Assembly (NCBI RefSeq): GCF_000247995.1
Contig: NZ_BAFE01000030.1
Coordinates: 16,197-80,196 of the forward strand
Length of the DNA: 64,000 nt
Source: Mobilicoccus pelagius NBRC 104925
Lineage (GTDB): Bacteria; Actinomycetota; Actinomycetes; Actinomycetales; Dermatophilaceae
Direction: 5' to 3'
The notes beneath the pieces were generated by a model that was not told the origin of the DNA, did no database searches, and was given only the letters and a program-made list of their open reading frames with translations. The stretch's first letter is position 1; each line of letters begins with the position of its first letter. The translations under genes were made by a program, and so were the position numbers. Shown here piece by piece: positions 46,543 through 55,616 of the stretch.

Positions 46543-48546
46543 TCAGCGGTGCTCGAGCATCTCCTGCTTACCCGCACCGAGGACGGTGAGCGGGAGCAGC
46601 TTCTTACCCGTCGGACCGATCTCGATGTCGAGGTCCATCTGGGGGCACACGCCGCAGTCGAAGCACGGGTCCCAGCGGCAGTCCGGCTGCTCCTCCTCGT
46701 CGAGGGCGGCCTGCCAGTCCTCCCACAGCCACGCCTTGTCGAGGCCGGAGTCGATGTGGTCCCACGGAAGCGTCTCGAACTCGTCGCGCTCACGCGTGGT
46801 GAACCAGTCGACGGAGACGTCCCAACCGTGCTCGTCGTTCATCGCCGAGAAGACCTCGTCGGCGCAGCGCATCCACCGCTCGTAGGAGAAGTGTTCGCTC
46901 CACCCGTCGAAGCGGCCGCCGTCGCGCCACACGGCCTCGATGACGTCGCCGACGCGGCGGTCACCGCGGGAGAGGAGTCCCTCGACCACACCGGGTTCGC
47001 CGTCGTGGTAGCGGAACCCGATGGAGGAGCCGTACCGCTTGTCGGAGCGGATCTCGTCGCGGAGCAGCGCGAGGCGACGGTCGGTGTCGGCCGCGGAGAG
47101 CTGACCGGCCCACTGGAACGGGGTGTGCGGCTTGGGCACGAACCCACCGATGGAGACGGTGCAGCGGATGTCCTTGCGGCCGCTGACCTTGCGCCCCGTC
47201 TCGATGACGGCCTTGGCGAGGTTCACGATGCCGAGGACGTCCTCGTCGGTCTCGGTGGGCAGGCCACACATGAAGTAGAGCTTGACGTTGCGCCACCCGG
47301 CGCCGAACGCGGCGGCGACGGTGTCGATGAGGTCCTGCTCGCTCACCTGCTTGTTGATGACCTTGCGCAGGCGCTCGCTGCCGCCCTCGGGCGCGAACGT
47401 GAGGCCGGAGCGTCGCCCGTTGCGGGTGAGCTCGTTGGCGAGATCGATGTTGAACGCGTCGACGCGGGTGCTCGGCAGCGACAGACCCGTCTGGGTGCCC
47501 TCGTACCGGTCGGCGAGGCCCTTGGTGATGTCGGCGATCTCGGAATGGTCCGCGCTGGAGAGCGAGAGGAGACCGACCTCCTCGTAACCCGTCGCCTGCA
47601 GGCCGCGTTCGACCATCTCGCCGATGCCCGTGATCGACCGTTCCCGCACGGGACGGGTGATCATGCCCGCCTGGCAGAACCGGCAGCCGCGCGTGCAGCC
47701 GCGGAAGATCTCGACGCTCATGCGCTCGTGGACCGACTCGGCGAGCGGCACGAGCGGCTGCTTCGGGTACGGCCACGCGTCGAGGTCCATGACCGTGTGC
47801 TTGCTCACCTGCCACGGCACACCCTCGATGCCGGGCTTGGGCGTGACGGCCTCGAGCGTGCCGTCGGCCGTGTAGCTCACGTCGTAGAACGCCGGGATGT
47901 AGACGGCGCCGGTGCAGGCCAGTCGGCGCAGCACCTCCTCGCGCGGGGTCAGCCCGTCGCCGCCGGGGCGACCCTCGGACTTCCATTCGCGAATGATCTC
48001 GCTGATCGCGAGCACTGCCTCTTCACCGTCACCGATGACGGCGGCGTCGATGAACTGCGCGACCGGCTCGGGGTTGAAGCTGGAGTGCCCACCGATGAGG
48101 ACGATCGGGTCGTCGTCGCCACGGTCGCTGCTGCGCAACGGGATTCCGGCCAGGTCGAGCGCGGCCAGCATGTTCGTGTAGTTGAGCTCGGTCGGAAAAC
48201 TCAGCCCGAACACGTCGAAGTCGCGCACGGCGCGGTGACCGTCGACGGTGAGGAGCGGGACGTCGTTCTCCCGCATGAGCTCCTCAAGGTCGGGCCACAC
48301 GGCATACGTGCGCTCGGCGAGCGCGTGCGGCTGCTCGTTGAGGACTTCGTAGAGGATCATGACGCCTTGGTTGGGCAGCCCGACCTCGTAGGCGTCTGGG
48401 TACATGAGCACCCAGCGCACCGTGCCGGGGCCCCCGCACTCCCAGTCCTTGACCTGGGAGTTCAGTTCGCCGCCGACGTACTGCAGCGGCTTGCTCACCT
48501 GGGGCAGCAAGGCCTCCAGGTCGGCGAATCTCGACTGTCCCGACAT
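46543..48546 (-). CDS. TIGR03960-type B12-binding radical SAM protein
   Basis: 667 residues. The N-terminal B12-binding-like domain (about 40-230) includes VLMYPDAYEVGLPNQGVMIL and IVLIGGHSSFNPEPVA. The radical SAM cluster motif is RGCTRGCRFCQAG (CxxxCxxC) near residue 275, followed by GLTFAPEGGSERLRKVINK. A second Cys cluster (CRWDPCFDCGVCPQ) lies near residue 635 and may hold another iron-sulfur centre. The partner DUF2344 protein is encoded 2.3 kb downstream rather than adjacent. Function of the family is unknown. Confidence 0.9.
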   Translation of the reverse strand: MSGQSRFADLEALLPQVSKPLQYVGGELNSQVKDWECGGPGTVRWVLMYPDAYEVGLPNQGVMILYEVLNEQPHALAERTYAVWPDLEELMRENDVPLLTVDGHRAVRDFDVFGLSFPTELNYTNMLAALDLAGIPLRSSDRGDDDPIVLIGGHSSFNPEPVAQFIDAAVIGDGEEAVLAISEIIREWKSEGRPGGDGLTPREEVLRRLACTGAVYIPAFYDVSYTADGTLEAVTPKPGIEGVPWQVSKHTVMDLDAWPYPKQPLVPLAESVHERMSVEIFRGCTRGCRFCQAGMITRPVRERSITGIGEMVERGLQATGYEEVGLLSLSSADHSEIADITKGLADRYEGTQTGLSLPSTRVDAFNIDLANELTRNGRRSGLTFAPEGGSERLRKVINKQVSEQDLIDTVAAAFGAGWRNVKLYFMCGLPTETDEDVLGIVNLAKAVIETGRKVSGRKDIRCTVSIGGFVPKPHTPFQWAGQLSAADTDRRLALLRDEIRSDKRYGSSIGFRYHDGEPGVVEGLLSRGDRRVGDVIEAVWRDGGRFDGWSEHFSYERWMRCADEVFSAMNDEHGWDVSVDWFTTRERDEFETLPWDHIDSGLDKAWLWEDWQAALDEEEQPDCRWDPCFDCGVCPQMDLDIEIGPTGKKLLPLTVLGAGKQEMLEHR

Positions 48547-48626
48547 GCGCCCAGCGTAGGTGAGGCGTCCCTGAGTCCCAAAGCGTCGACCACGCCACGC
48601 ACGTGTGGTCCGACATCCTTGACCGC

Positions 48627-48666
48627 TACTGAACGCGTGTTTAGTCTACTGACCATGAGTTCAGTA
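48627..48666. promoter_or_regulatory. Two tandem 20-bp palindromes over the tetR start
   Basis: Site 1 (48627-48646) is TACTGAAC-GCGT-GTTTAGTC and site 2 (48647-48666) is TACTGACC-ATGA-GTTCAGTA. They abut end to end with a 20-bp period, and site 2 includes the ATG of the TetR gene. They share the half-site TACTGAAC and look like operators for this TetR protein, giving autorepression and control of the downstream ABC genes. Confidence 0.7.
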
Positions 48667-49335
48667 GAGGGCGACCTCACCGCACGGGCGCGGATCCGCA
48701 ACGCGGCGCTCGAGGAGTTCGCCGAGTGCGGGTTCACTCGCGCGACACTGCGATCCGTCGCGGCGCGAGCCGGGGTCTCCCCAGCGCTCGTCCCCCACCA
48801 CTTCGGCAGCAAGGAGGGACTGCGCGCCGCCTGCGACGCCCACCTGCTCGCCGTCCTCCGCGTGGCCAAGAGCGAGGCCATGGCCCAGGGCGCCGCCCCC
48901 TCCCCCACGGCCTACCTGCATGCTCACCCTGAGTTCGCGCTCCTCTATGCCTACATGCGCCGCACGCTCACGGACGGCGGACCTACTGCGGACGCCCTCT
49001 TCGACGACCTCACCACCGACGTGCACGGATTTCTGGAGGTCGGCGAGCGCGCCGGCACGATCCGGACCTTCCCAGACCCGGAGGCGCGAGCAGTCGTCAT
49101 GACTGCGCTCAGCCTCGGGCTCATGGTCTTCGAGGACCGCATTGCCGCCCGCCTCGGCGGAACGAGCCTGCTCGACCCCGACGTCCTCACCCGCTACACG
49201 GACTTCGTCATGGACCTCTACACCGACGGCCTCTTCGCCGTCCCGTTCACCCTCGACGACAGCCCGCCCGCAGTCGTCGAGACACCAACGTCATCACCGA
49301 CCCCCGATTCACCCCACTCCGAGGAGACACCGTGA
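48655..49335 (+). CDS. TetR-family regulator of the adjacent ABC transporter
   Basis: 226 residues. The N-terminal helix-turn-helix (about 10-55) contains RIRNAALEEFAECGFTRATL and the recognition region AGVSPALVPHHFGSKEGL. The remainder is a helical ligand-binding domain without recognisable ligand signature, ending in a Thr/Ser/Pro-rich tail. Its start codon lies inside one of two tandem palindromes, so self-repression is likely. The stop overlaps the GTG of the ABC ATPase gene, so regulator and transporter form one operon. The usual role would be drug or lipid efflux control. Confidence 0.87.
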   Translation: MSSVEGDLTARARIRNAALEEFAECGFTRATLRSVAARAGVSPALVPHHFGSKEGLRAACDAHLLAVLRVAKSEAMAQGAAPSPTAYLHAHPEFALLYAYMRRTLTDGGPTADALFDDLTTDVHGFLEVGERAGTIRTFPDPEARAVVMTALSLGLMVFEDRIAARLGGTSLLDPDVLTRYTDFVMDLYTDGLFAVPFTLDDSPPAVVETPTSSPTPDSPHSEETP

Positions 49336-50252
49336 CCGCCGCTGTCGAGATCTCCGACCTGCACAAGCAGTACGGGTCGCGCGTCGCCTTGCGCGGGATC
49401 GACGTGCGCGTCGATCCGGGCACCGTCGTCGGGTTCGTCGGCCCCAACGGCGCCGGTAAGACGACGACGATGCGGATCCTCGTCGACGTGTTGCGGCCCA
49501 CGTCGGGGCAGGTCCGCGTCCTCGGTGAGGACCCCCGCACCGGCGGCGCTCGACTCCGCTCCCGCATCGGCTACCTGCCCGGTGAGCTGCGGCTCGACGG
49601 CCGGCACGACGTCGCGTCCTTGCTCGACCACTACGTCGAGATCTCCCACACCGCCAGCGTCAGCCGCCACGACGCCCGCGCTGCGTGGCGCACCCTCGCC
49701 GAGCGACTCGGCGTCGATCCAACCCGCCGCGTGCGCGGACTCTCCAAGGGCAACAAGCAGAAGGTCGGCCTCGTGCAGGCGTTCGTCCACCGCCCCGACC
49801 TGCTCGTTCTCGACGAGCCCACCTCCGGCCTCGACCCGCTCGTGCAGGCCGAGTTCCTCACGATGGTGCGGGAGGTCCGAGACGAGGGACGCACCGTGTT
49901 CCTCTCCAGCCACGTCCTCAGTGAGATCGAACAGGCAGCAGACTCGGTCGTCGTCCTGCGCGAAGGTCGCGTCGTGCTGACCTCGGCCGTCGAGGCCGTG
50001 CGGGCGAGTCTCGGCCAGCGTGTGCACCTCACCCTCGCGGGCCACGTCGCTGCTGCCCCGTTCGTCGGGCTCGACGGGGTGCGCAGCGCCACCGCCACAC
50101 ACGACGGCGCAGACACGCGCCTCACCCTCGATCTCGACGGCACTCCCGATGCCGCCCTGCGTCTCGCCACGACCCACACGGTCCTCGCCGTGGACGCCGA
50201 ACGCCCCGACCTCGAAAGCGCGGTCATGAGCTTCTACACCCAGGAGTCCTGA
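49332..50252 (+). CDS. ABC transporter ATP-binding protein (DrrA/CcmA type)
   Basis: 306 residues. Walker A is GPNGAGKTTTMRIL (near 37-50), the Q-loop is GYLPGELRLDGR, the signature is LSKGNKQKVGL (LSKGN in place of LSGGQ), Walker B is LLVLDEPTSGLDPL and the switch His is in SSHVLSEIEQ. The C-terminal 90 residues form the extra domain seen in drug-efflux ATPases. GTG start overlaps the tetR stop. The permease follows with TGATG overlap. Confidence 0.92.
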   Translation: MTAAVEISDLHKQYGSRVALRGIDVRVDPGTVVGFVGPNGAGKTTTMRILVDVLRPTSGQVRVLGEDPRTGGARLRSRIGYLPGELRLDGRHDVASLLDHYVEISHTASVSRHDARAAWRTLAERLGVDPTRRVRGLSKGNKQKVGLVQAFVHRPDLLVLDEPTSGLDPLVQAEFLTMVREVRDEGRTVFLSSHVLSEIEQAADSVVVLREGRVVLTSAVEAVRASLGQRVHLTLAGHVAAAPFVGLDGVRSATATHDGADTRLTLDLDGTPDAALRLATTHTVLAVDAERPDLESAVMSFYTQES

Positions 50253-51049
50253 TGAACATCGCGCCGCTGCTCACCCGCCGCCTCCGTGAGTCCGCACGAG
50301 GACTTGTCGGCTGGACCCTCGGGCTCGCCGCTGTCTGTGCCCTTTACCTCCCGCTGTTCCCGTCGATGCGGACCAGCGGCCTCCTCGGCGACAAGCTCGA
50401 GGCCATGCCGACGGAGATGCTCGACTCTCTCGGCATGGACGCCGCGACCATGGGTACGGGCTGGGGATACACCCACGAGACCGTGTTCAGCATGCTCGGC
50501 ATGCTGTTGCTGCTCGTCGTCGGCATCACCCACGGCGCGCGAGCCATCGCCGGTGATGAGGAGAGCGGTGCCCTCGAACTCACGCTCGCGCACGCCACCG
50601 ATCGACGGTCGGTGCTGCTCGCTCGCCTCATCGGCGTCGTCGCCGTCGTCGTCGGGCTGACGACGTTCACGACCCTCCTCGTCGCCGCCCTCAACGGACC
50701 CTCCGAACTCGGGCTCAGTGCCGATGGTCTCCTCGGCGAGGGCGTCGCGTTGGGTCTACTCGTCCTCGTCCACGCGCTCGTTGCGTTCGCCGTCGGTGCA
50801 GCAACCGGGCGGCGCAGCCTCGCCCTCGGTGTCGCGACGGCAGTGGCAGCACTCGGCTGGTTCGTCCACACGATGGGCGCCAAGGTGCAGGAGAACCTGC
50901 CTGCCGCCTCACCGTTCGAATGGGCCTACGGGTCCGACCCGCTCGTGAACGGGCCGGACCCCGGCGGTCTGCTCGCGCTGGCCGCCACCTGCATCGTGTT
51001 GATCGCTCTCGCCGCGATCACCTTTCCGCGACGAGACCTGCGCGCCTGA
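50252..51049 (+). CDS. ABC-2-type transporter permease
   Basis: 265 residues with about six membrane helices. The cytoplasmic motif AGDEESGALELTLAHATDRRS after the second helix is typical of ABC-2 permeases related to antibiotic-export systems. ATG overlaps the stop of the ATPase gene. Its 3' end is only 3 bp from the convergent DUF4442 gene and no hairpin is visible there. The substrate is unknown. Confidence 0.87.
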   Translation: MNIAPLLTRRLRESARGLVGWTLGLAAVCALYLPLFPSMRTSGLLGDKLEAMPTEMLDSLGMDAATMGTGWGYTHETVFSMLGMLLLLVVGITHGARAIAGDEESGALELTLAHATDRRSVLLARLIGVVAVVVGLTTFTTLLVAALNGPSELGLSADGLLGEGVALGLLVLVHALVAFAVGAATGRRSLALGVATAVAALGWFVHTMGAKVQENLPAASPFEWAYGSDPLVNGPDPGGLLALAATCIVLIALAAITFPRRDLRA

Positions 51050-51052
51050 GGC

Positions 51053-51598
51053 TCAGTACCCCCGCGTGTGGTCCTTGTGCCGCACGTAGAGCTGACGACG
51101 CACACGAGCGACGAGGGTGCCCTCGCGGTCGACGATGTCGTTCTCGACCCAGTGGAGGACCTTCGCGCCGCGCTCGGCCTTCGCCCGCAGCTCCTCGACG
51201 AGCTCGTCGGTGACGGTGAACGTCGTGCGCACGTCGGTACGGCCCGGGGAGACGAACTCGATCTCGGCGCGCTTGTCCCACACGATGTAGTCACGGCCGA
51301 GGCGCTGGCCGACGAGGATCATCCAGAACGGGTCGCTCATCGAGAACATCGACCCGCCGAACTGCGTGCCGACGTAGTTGCGCGACAACGGTGTGAGCTT
51401 CAGCTCGACCGTCGCGCCACGGAACCCGCGTTCGATCTCGACGACGCGGATCCCCGCAAACCGGAACGGCGGCCACACGTTGAGGAACCGGCGCAGCATC
51501 ACCGGGTCGGTGAGCACGTCACGCCACTGAGGCATGCGGTCGGTGAGGGTGCCGGGCAAGGCGGTGATCGTCGAGCGCGCACGGCTGAGCGGGGGCAT
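51053..51598 (-). CDS. DUF4442 hotdog-fold protein
   Basis: 181 residues of the DUF4442 group of hotdog-fold (thioesterase-like) proteins. Recognisable parts are PPFRFAGIRVVEIERGFRGA, NYVGTQFGGSMFSMSDPFWM and WDKRAEIEFVSPG. Family members are thought to act on acyl-CoA, but no reaction is established. It follows the acyl-CoA ligase gene by 42 bp in the same direction, which supports an acyl-thioester role. Confidence 0.82.
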   Translation of the reverse strand: MPPLSRARSTITALPGTLTDRMPQWRDVLTDPVMLRRFLNVWPPFRFAGIRVVEIERGFRGATVELKLTPLSRNYVGTQFGGSMFSMSDPFWMILVGQRLGRDYIVWDKRAEIEFVSPGRTDVRTTFTVTDELVEELRAKAERGAKVLHWVENDIVDREGTLVARVRRQLYVRHKDHTRGY

Positions 51599-51640
51599 GG
51601 GGGCCTTTCTCGGAGTGGGGTCGGTCGAGGGGCGGGCCGC

Positions 51641-53542
51641 TCAGCGTTCGGCGGCGTACATCTCGTCGACGACGTCGGAGTACTTCGCGATGACGCGGCG
51701 TCGGCGCAGCTTGAGGCTCGGGGTGAGGTCGCCGGACTCGATCGTGAGGTCGTGGTCGAGGATCGCGAACCGCTTGATGCGCTCCCACCGGTCGAGGCCC
51801 TCGTTGAGCTCCTCGATGTACCCCTCGACGAGCGACCGCACCTCCGGGGACGTGACGAGCTCGGCGTACCCGAGGTGGCCGAGGCCGTTCTCCTTCGCCC
51901 ACGCACCGATCGAGTCGGGGTCGAGCGTGACGAGCGCCGCGGCGTAGTTGCGTTCATTGCCGACGACGACGAACTGCCCCGCCACCGGGCACACGGCCTT
52001 GAACCGGGCCTCGATGATCGCCGGGGAGACGTACTTGCCGCCCGAGGTCTTGAAGACGTCCTTCTTGCGGTCGGTGATGCGGACGAAGCCGTGCTCGTCG
52101 ATCTCGCCGATGTCACCGGTGTGGAAGAACCCGTCCTCGGTGAACACGGCCTCGGTGGCCTCGGGCTGCCCGTGGTAGCGGGTCATCACACCGGGGCCCT
52201 TGATGAGGAGTTCGCCGTCCTGGGCGATGCGCGCCTGCGTGCCGGGCAGCGGCCAGCCGATGCTGCCGTGCTGGTGGCAGCCCGGGAAGGGCCGGTTGAC
52301 GCACGTCGCCGCAGCGGTCTCGGTGAGGCCGTAGCCCTCGAGGATCGGCATGCCGATGCCGGCGAACCACCACGACAGCTTGGGATCGAGCCGGGCGGAG
52401 CCGGAGATGAAGAACCGCACCCGGCCTCCGAACCGCTCCCGGACGCGGGAGAGGACGAGGCGATCGGCGAGCGCGTACTGCGCCCGCAGTGCCGGGCTCG
52501 GCGTGGTGCCGGCCTCGTTCGCCTCGGCCATGCGACGCCCGACGGAGAACGCCCACGTGCCGAGCTTGGCCTTGACCCCGGTCGCGTCCGCGAGGGTGGC
52601 CTCCACGGCGGCGTACGCCTTCTCGAAGATGCGCGGCGCGGCGCCCATCCACGTCGGCCGGACGACGGCGAGGTTGGGGACGATGAGGTCGATGCGGCCG
52701 TCCACGCAGGTGGGGCAGCCGGTGGCGACGGCGATCATGACGAGCGTGTTGCCGAAGACGTGCGCGAGGGGCAGCCACAGGTACTGGAGGTCGTCGGGCC
52801 CGAGGATGCCGATCGACCGGACCGCCACCCCTTCGTAGACGAGCGCCCGGTGGGGCAGTTCGGCGCCCTTGGGGTTCCCCGTCGTGCCCGAGGTGTAGAT
52901 GATCGTCGACAGCGAGTCGGGCGTGAGTCCCTCGATGCGTCGGTCGACGACCCCGGCGTCACGGGCGAGCATTGCGCGGCCGCGGGTGAGGAAGTCCTCG
53001 AGGGAGATCACCCAGTCGTCGTAGGACACGCTGCGCCCACCGGCCTCGCCGTCGAGGACGACGACCGCGGTGACGTCGGGGATCTGGTGGCGTCGCACTC
53101 GGAGTTTCTCGACCTGACCGGCGTCCTCGGCGAAGACGATGCGGGAGCCGGAGTCGGCGAGGATGAACGCGACGGCCTCGGCGTTGCTCGAGGAGTACAC
53201 GGTCGTCGTCGCCGCACCGGCGAGGAGGATGCCCCAGTTGGCCCACACCCACTCGATGCGGGTCGCGGCGCAGATCGCGACGCGGTCCCCCGTCTCGATG
53301 CCGAGATCGACGAGGGCGGCCGCCCACACGACGACCTCGTCCCATGTCTCCTGCCAGGTGCGATGCTCGAGCTTCTCGTCACGGAAGTACTGGTAGGCCT
53401 CCCCCGTAGGCGTCGCGCGGACGCGATCGCGCAGGAGGTGACCGCACGAGGCGGGCATGTTCTCGAAGGCGGCAAGGTCGACGACCTCGTTCTTGGCGTA
53501 GTGGACCGGCACCCGGTCTCCTCCCCGGTACCGATACGGCAC
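51641..53542 (-). CDS. Long-chain fatty-acid-CoA ligase (FadD15-like)
   Basis: 633 residues of the ANL superfamily. The AMP-binding P-loop is TIIYTSGTTGNPKGAELPH (near residues 215-233), then GYGLTETAAATCVNRP and the hinge TGDIGEIDEHGFVRITDRKKDVFK. The catalytic Lys lies in the C-terminal domain (DLTPSLKLRRR). The sequence resembles membrane-associated long-chain AMP-dependent ligases. The start is a GTG (VPYRYRGG) with only a weak GACGAG upstream. It probably forms an operon with the DUF4442 gene. Confidence 0.9.
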   Translation of the reverse strand: MPYRYRGGDRVPVHYAKNEVVDLAAFENMPASCGHLLRDRVRATPTGEAYQYFRDEKLEHRTWQETWDEVVVWAAALVDLGIETGDRVAICAATRIEWVWANWGILLAGAATTTVYSSSNAEAVAFILADSGSRIVFAEDAGQVEKLRVRRHQIPDVTAVVVLDGEAGGRSVSYDDWVISLEDFLTRGRAMLARDAGVVDRRIEGLTPDSLSTIIYTSGTTGNPKGAELPHRALVYEGVAVRSIGILGPDDLQYLWLPLAHVFGNTLVMIAVATGCPTCVDGRIDLIVPNLAVVRPTWMGAAPRIFEKAYAAVEATLADATGVKAKLGTWAFSVGRRMAEANEAGTTPSPALRAQYALADRLVLSRVRERFGGRVRFFISGSARLDPKLSWWFAGIGMPILEGYGLTETAAATCVNRPFPGCHQHGSIGWPLPGTQARIAQDGELLIKGPGVMTRYHGQPEATEAVFTEDGFFHTGDIGEIDEHGFVRITDRKKDVFKTSGGKYVSPAIIEARFKAVCPVAGQFVVVGNERNYAAALVTLDPDSIGAWAKENGLGHLGYAELVTSPEVRSLVEGYIEELNEGLDRWERIKRFAILDHDLTIESGDLTPSLKLRRRRVIAKYSDVVDEMYAAER

Positions 53543-53630
53543 CTCGTCACGTCGTCGTGCGGATTGCGGTCGATTGTGCCAACAGCGACGGCGTGGGGGT
53601 AGGGAGCGGGACCCCCAGATTACCGGTGGG

Positions 53631-54614
53631 TCACTTCAGCGGTCGTGGCGTGCGACGAGCGGCACCGAGGATCTCCCGGGCCCGGTCGACGTCGTGTGCC
53701 ATGCGCTCGATGAGCTCCTCGACCGAGTCGAATCGAAGCATGGGCCGCAACCGCTCGACGAACTCGACGACGACGTGCTCGTCGTAGAGGTCGAGGTCGT
53801 CACGGTCGAGGACGTAGGCCTCCACGGTGCGCTCGACACCGTCGAACGTCGGGTTCGTGCCCACGGAGATGGCCGCAGGGAGCATCGCATCGGTGTCGTC
53901 ACCGGCGTCGGGGCGCAGAAGCCATCCGGCGTACACGCCGTCGGCGGGGACGAGACCGTCGCTGTCCTGCGCGAGGTTGGCCGTGGGGTACCCGATCTCG
54001 CGGCCGCGGTGGTGACCGTGGACGACGACGCCGCCCACCGTGTGGGGACGCCCGAGGAGATCGGCGGCCTGCCCGACCTCGCCCTCGACGAGGAGGTCGC
54101 GGACCTGCGTGGAGGACCAGCGCCCGTTGTCGTCGGGCCCGTCGCCGACGTCCTCGACGACGACGACGTCGAACCCGTGTTCACGCCCGAGGGCCCGCAG
54201 GGTGTCGGTGTCGCCGGAGTTCCTCGCGCCGAACCGCGTGTCGGCTCCGACGACGACGCAGCAGGCGTGGAGCGCCCGGACGAAGACGTCGACGACGAAA
54301 CGCCCGGGACTCCACGAGGCGAGGTCACGGGTGAACTCCATGACGAGCACGCCGTCGAGGCCCGCCCGCTCGAGGAGGTCCAGGCGCTGCGGCGTCGACG
54401 TGATGAGCGCCGGCGCCGCGCCGGGACGCAGCACGGCGAGCGGGTGGGGATCGAACGTCACCGCCACCGCGAGCGCCCCCTCGTCGTGGGCACGCTCGAC
54501 GACCCGGCCGAGCACGGCCCGATGACCGCGGTGGACGCCGTCGAAGTTGCCGAGGGTGACGACCGTGGACGGGAGGTCGTCGGGGATCTGCTCGGGGCTT
54601 CGCCATCGGTGCAC
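53631..54614 (-). CDS. ribF: RibF, bifunctional riboflavin kinase/FAD synthetase
   Basis: 327 residues. The N-terminal FMN adenylyltransferase domain has VVTLGNFDGVHRGHRAVLG (nucleotidyltransferase HxGH-type loop) and WSSTQVRDLLVEGEV; the C-terminal riboflavin kinase domain (about 185-310) has GRPHTVGGVVVHGHHRGREIG with YPTANL. The GTG start (VHRWRSPEQ) has no ribosome-binding site, but a -10-like TACAGT lies 6 bp upstream, consistent with a leaderless message. In many actinobacteria ribF follows truB; here an epoxide-hydrolase-like gene and a transporter lie between. Confidence 0.93.
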   Translation of the reverse strand: MHRWRSPEQIPDDLPSTVVTLGNFDGVHRGHRAVLGRVVERAHDEGALAVAVTFDPHPLAVLRPGAAPALITSTPQRLDLLERAGLDGVLVMEFTRDLASWSPGRFVVDVFVRALHACCVVVGADTRFGARNSGDTDTLRALGREHGFDVVVVEDVGDGPDDNGRWSSTQVRDLLVEGEVGQAADLLGRPHTVGGVVVHGHHRGREIGYPTANLAQDSDGLVPADGVYAGWLLRPDAGDDTDAMLPAAISVGTNPTFDGVERTVEAYVLDRDDLDLYDEHVVVEFVERLRPMLRFDSVEELIERMAHDVDRAREILGAARRTPRPLK

Positions 54615-54727
54615 CCGGCCACTGTAGCGGCACGTGAGACGCCTCTCTCCTTCCCCCATGTGCCCACGGGCGGGGCCGTGCGGTTCCTACGCTGCGAGCG
54701 GATCACCCCCTGAAAGGAGCGCGTCAC

Positions 54728-55573
54728 GTGGGTTCGCTGCTCCTCGCTCTGTGTTCTGCCCTGGCGTTCGGGACGAGCGATTTCCTCGGCGGCGTCGCCG
54801 CCCGACGGGAGCAGGTGCTCCGGATCCTCGTCGTCTCCTATCCCGTCTCCGGCCTGCTCATGATGCTCGTCGCGCTCGTCGCCGGCGGGCATGCGACACC
54901 TGCCGCATTGGCGTGGGGTGCCGCCGCCGGGGTCGCGCTCGCCCTCGCGGCGTGGACGTTCTTCGTATCGCTCGCCACGGGGCCGATCAGCATCGTCTCC
55001 CCCGTCACCGCCCTGCTCGGCTCGGTCGTGCCGTTCACCATCGGCATCGCGCTCGGCGAGGAGCCCGGGATCCTCGGGCTCCTCGGCGTCGGACTCGCCC
55101 TCGCCGCGACCGTCCTCGTGAGCCTCTCCCCCGACGCCGACACCGCCGCCGACCGGCCGTTCACGCCGCAGGTGGCGACGCTCACCGTCGTCGCGGGGTT
55201 CTCGTTCGCGATGAGCTTCGTGTTCACCGGCCGTATCCCCGCCGGCACCGGCCTCACACCCCTCGTCGCCGCCCGCTGGGCCGCCACCCTCGTCGTGCTC
55301 CTCGTCGCGCTCTCCCGCCGGGCGTGCGCACCGCCCACGCCCGGGCCGGTGCTCGGCTACGCCGTCGGCGTCGGCGTGCTCGACACCGTCGCCCACACGA
55401 CGATGCTCCTCGCCCTGCAGCAGACGCTCCTGTCGATCGGCAGCGTCGTCATCTCCCTGTTCCCCGCCGTCACCGTCGCACTCGCCGTCGTCCTCCTCGG
55501 CGAACGGGTGAGCCGGGCGCAGATCGTCGGCCTGTCCCTCGCCGCAGCGGGACTTGCGTTCATCAGCGGCTGA
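54728..55573 (+). CDS. EamA/DMT-family transporter
   Basis: 281 residues with ten hydrophobic helices arranged as two EamA repeats (about 1-135 and 150-281). SALAFGTSDFLGG at the start and IVGLSLAAAGLAFISG at the end are typical of the drug/metabolite transporter superfamily. Substrate unknown. AAAGGAG lies about 9 nt before the GTG start. It is transcribed away from ribF and followed by a strong terminator. Confidence 0.87.
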   Translation: MGSLLLALCSALAFGTSDFLGGVAARREQVLRILVVSYPVSGLLMMLVALVAGGHATPAALAWGAAAGVALALAAWTFFVSLATGPISIVSPVTALLGSVVPFTIGIALGEEPGILGLLGVGLALAATVLVSLSPDADTAADRPFTPQVATLTVVAGFSFAMSFVFTGRIPAGTGLTPLVAARWAATLVVLLVALSRRACAPPTPGPVLGYAVGVGVLDTVAHTTMLLALQQTLLSIGSVVISLFPAVTVALAVVLLGERVSRAQIVGLSLAAAGLAFISG

Positions 55574-55575
55574 GC

Positions 55576-55605
55576 GCCTCGGCCCGGGACGCCCCGGGCC
55601 GAGGC
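55576..55605. terminator. Bidirectional terminator after EamA transporter gene
   Basis: A perfect 13-bp stem (GCCTCGGCCCGGG, 55576-55588; CCCGGGCCGAGGC, 55593-55605) with loop ACGC sits between the convergent transporter and hydrolase stops, 3 bp after the former. Confidence 0.85.
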
Positions 55606-55616
55606 ACATGCAGGAC

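Noticed and set aside
46051..48654. Upstream extension of the TetR reading frame to 46051
   Set aside because: The extra 868 codons lie antisense to hemerythrin and radical SAM genes; the TetR fold begins at ATG 48655 and the operators lie there.
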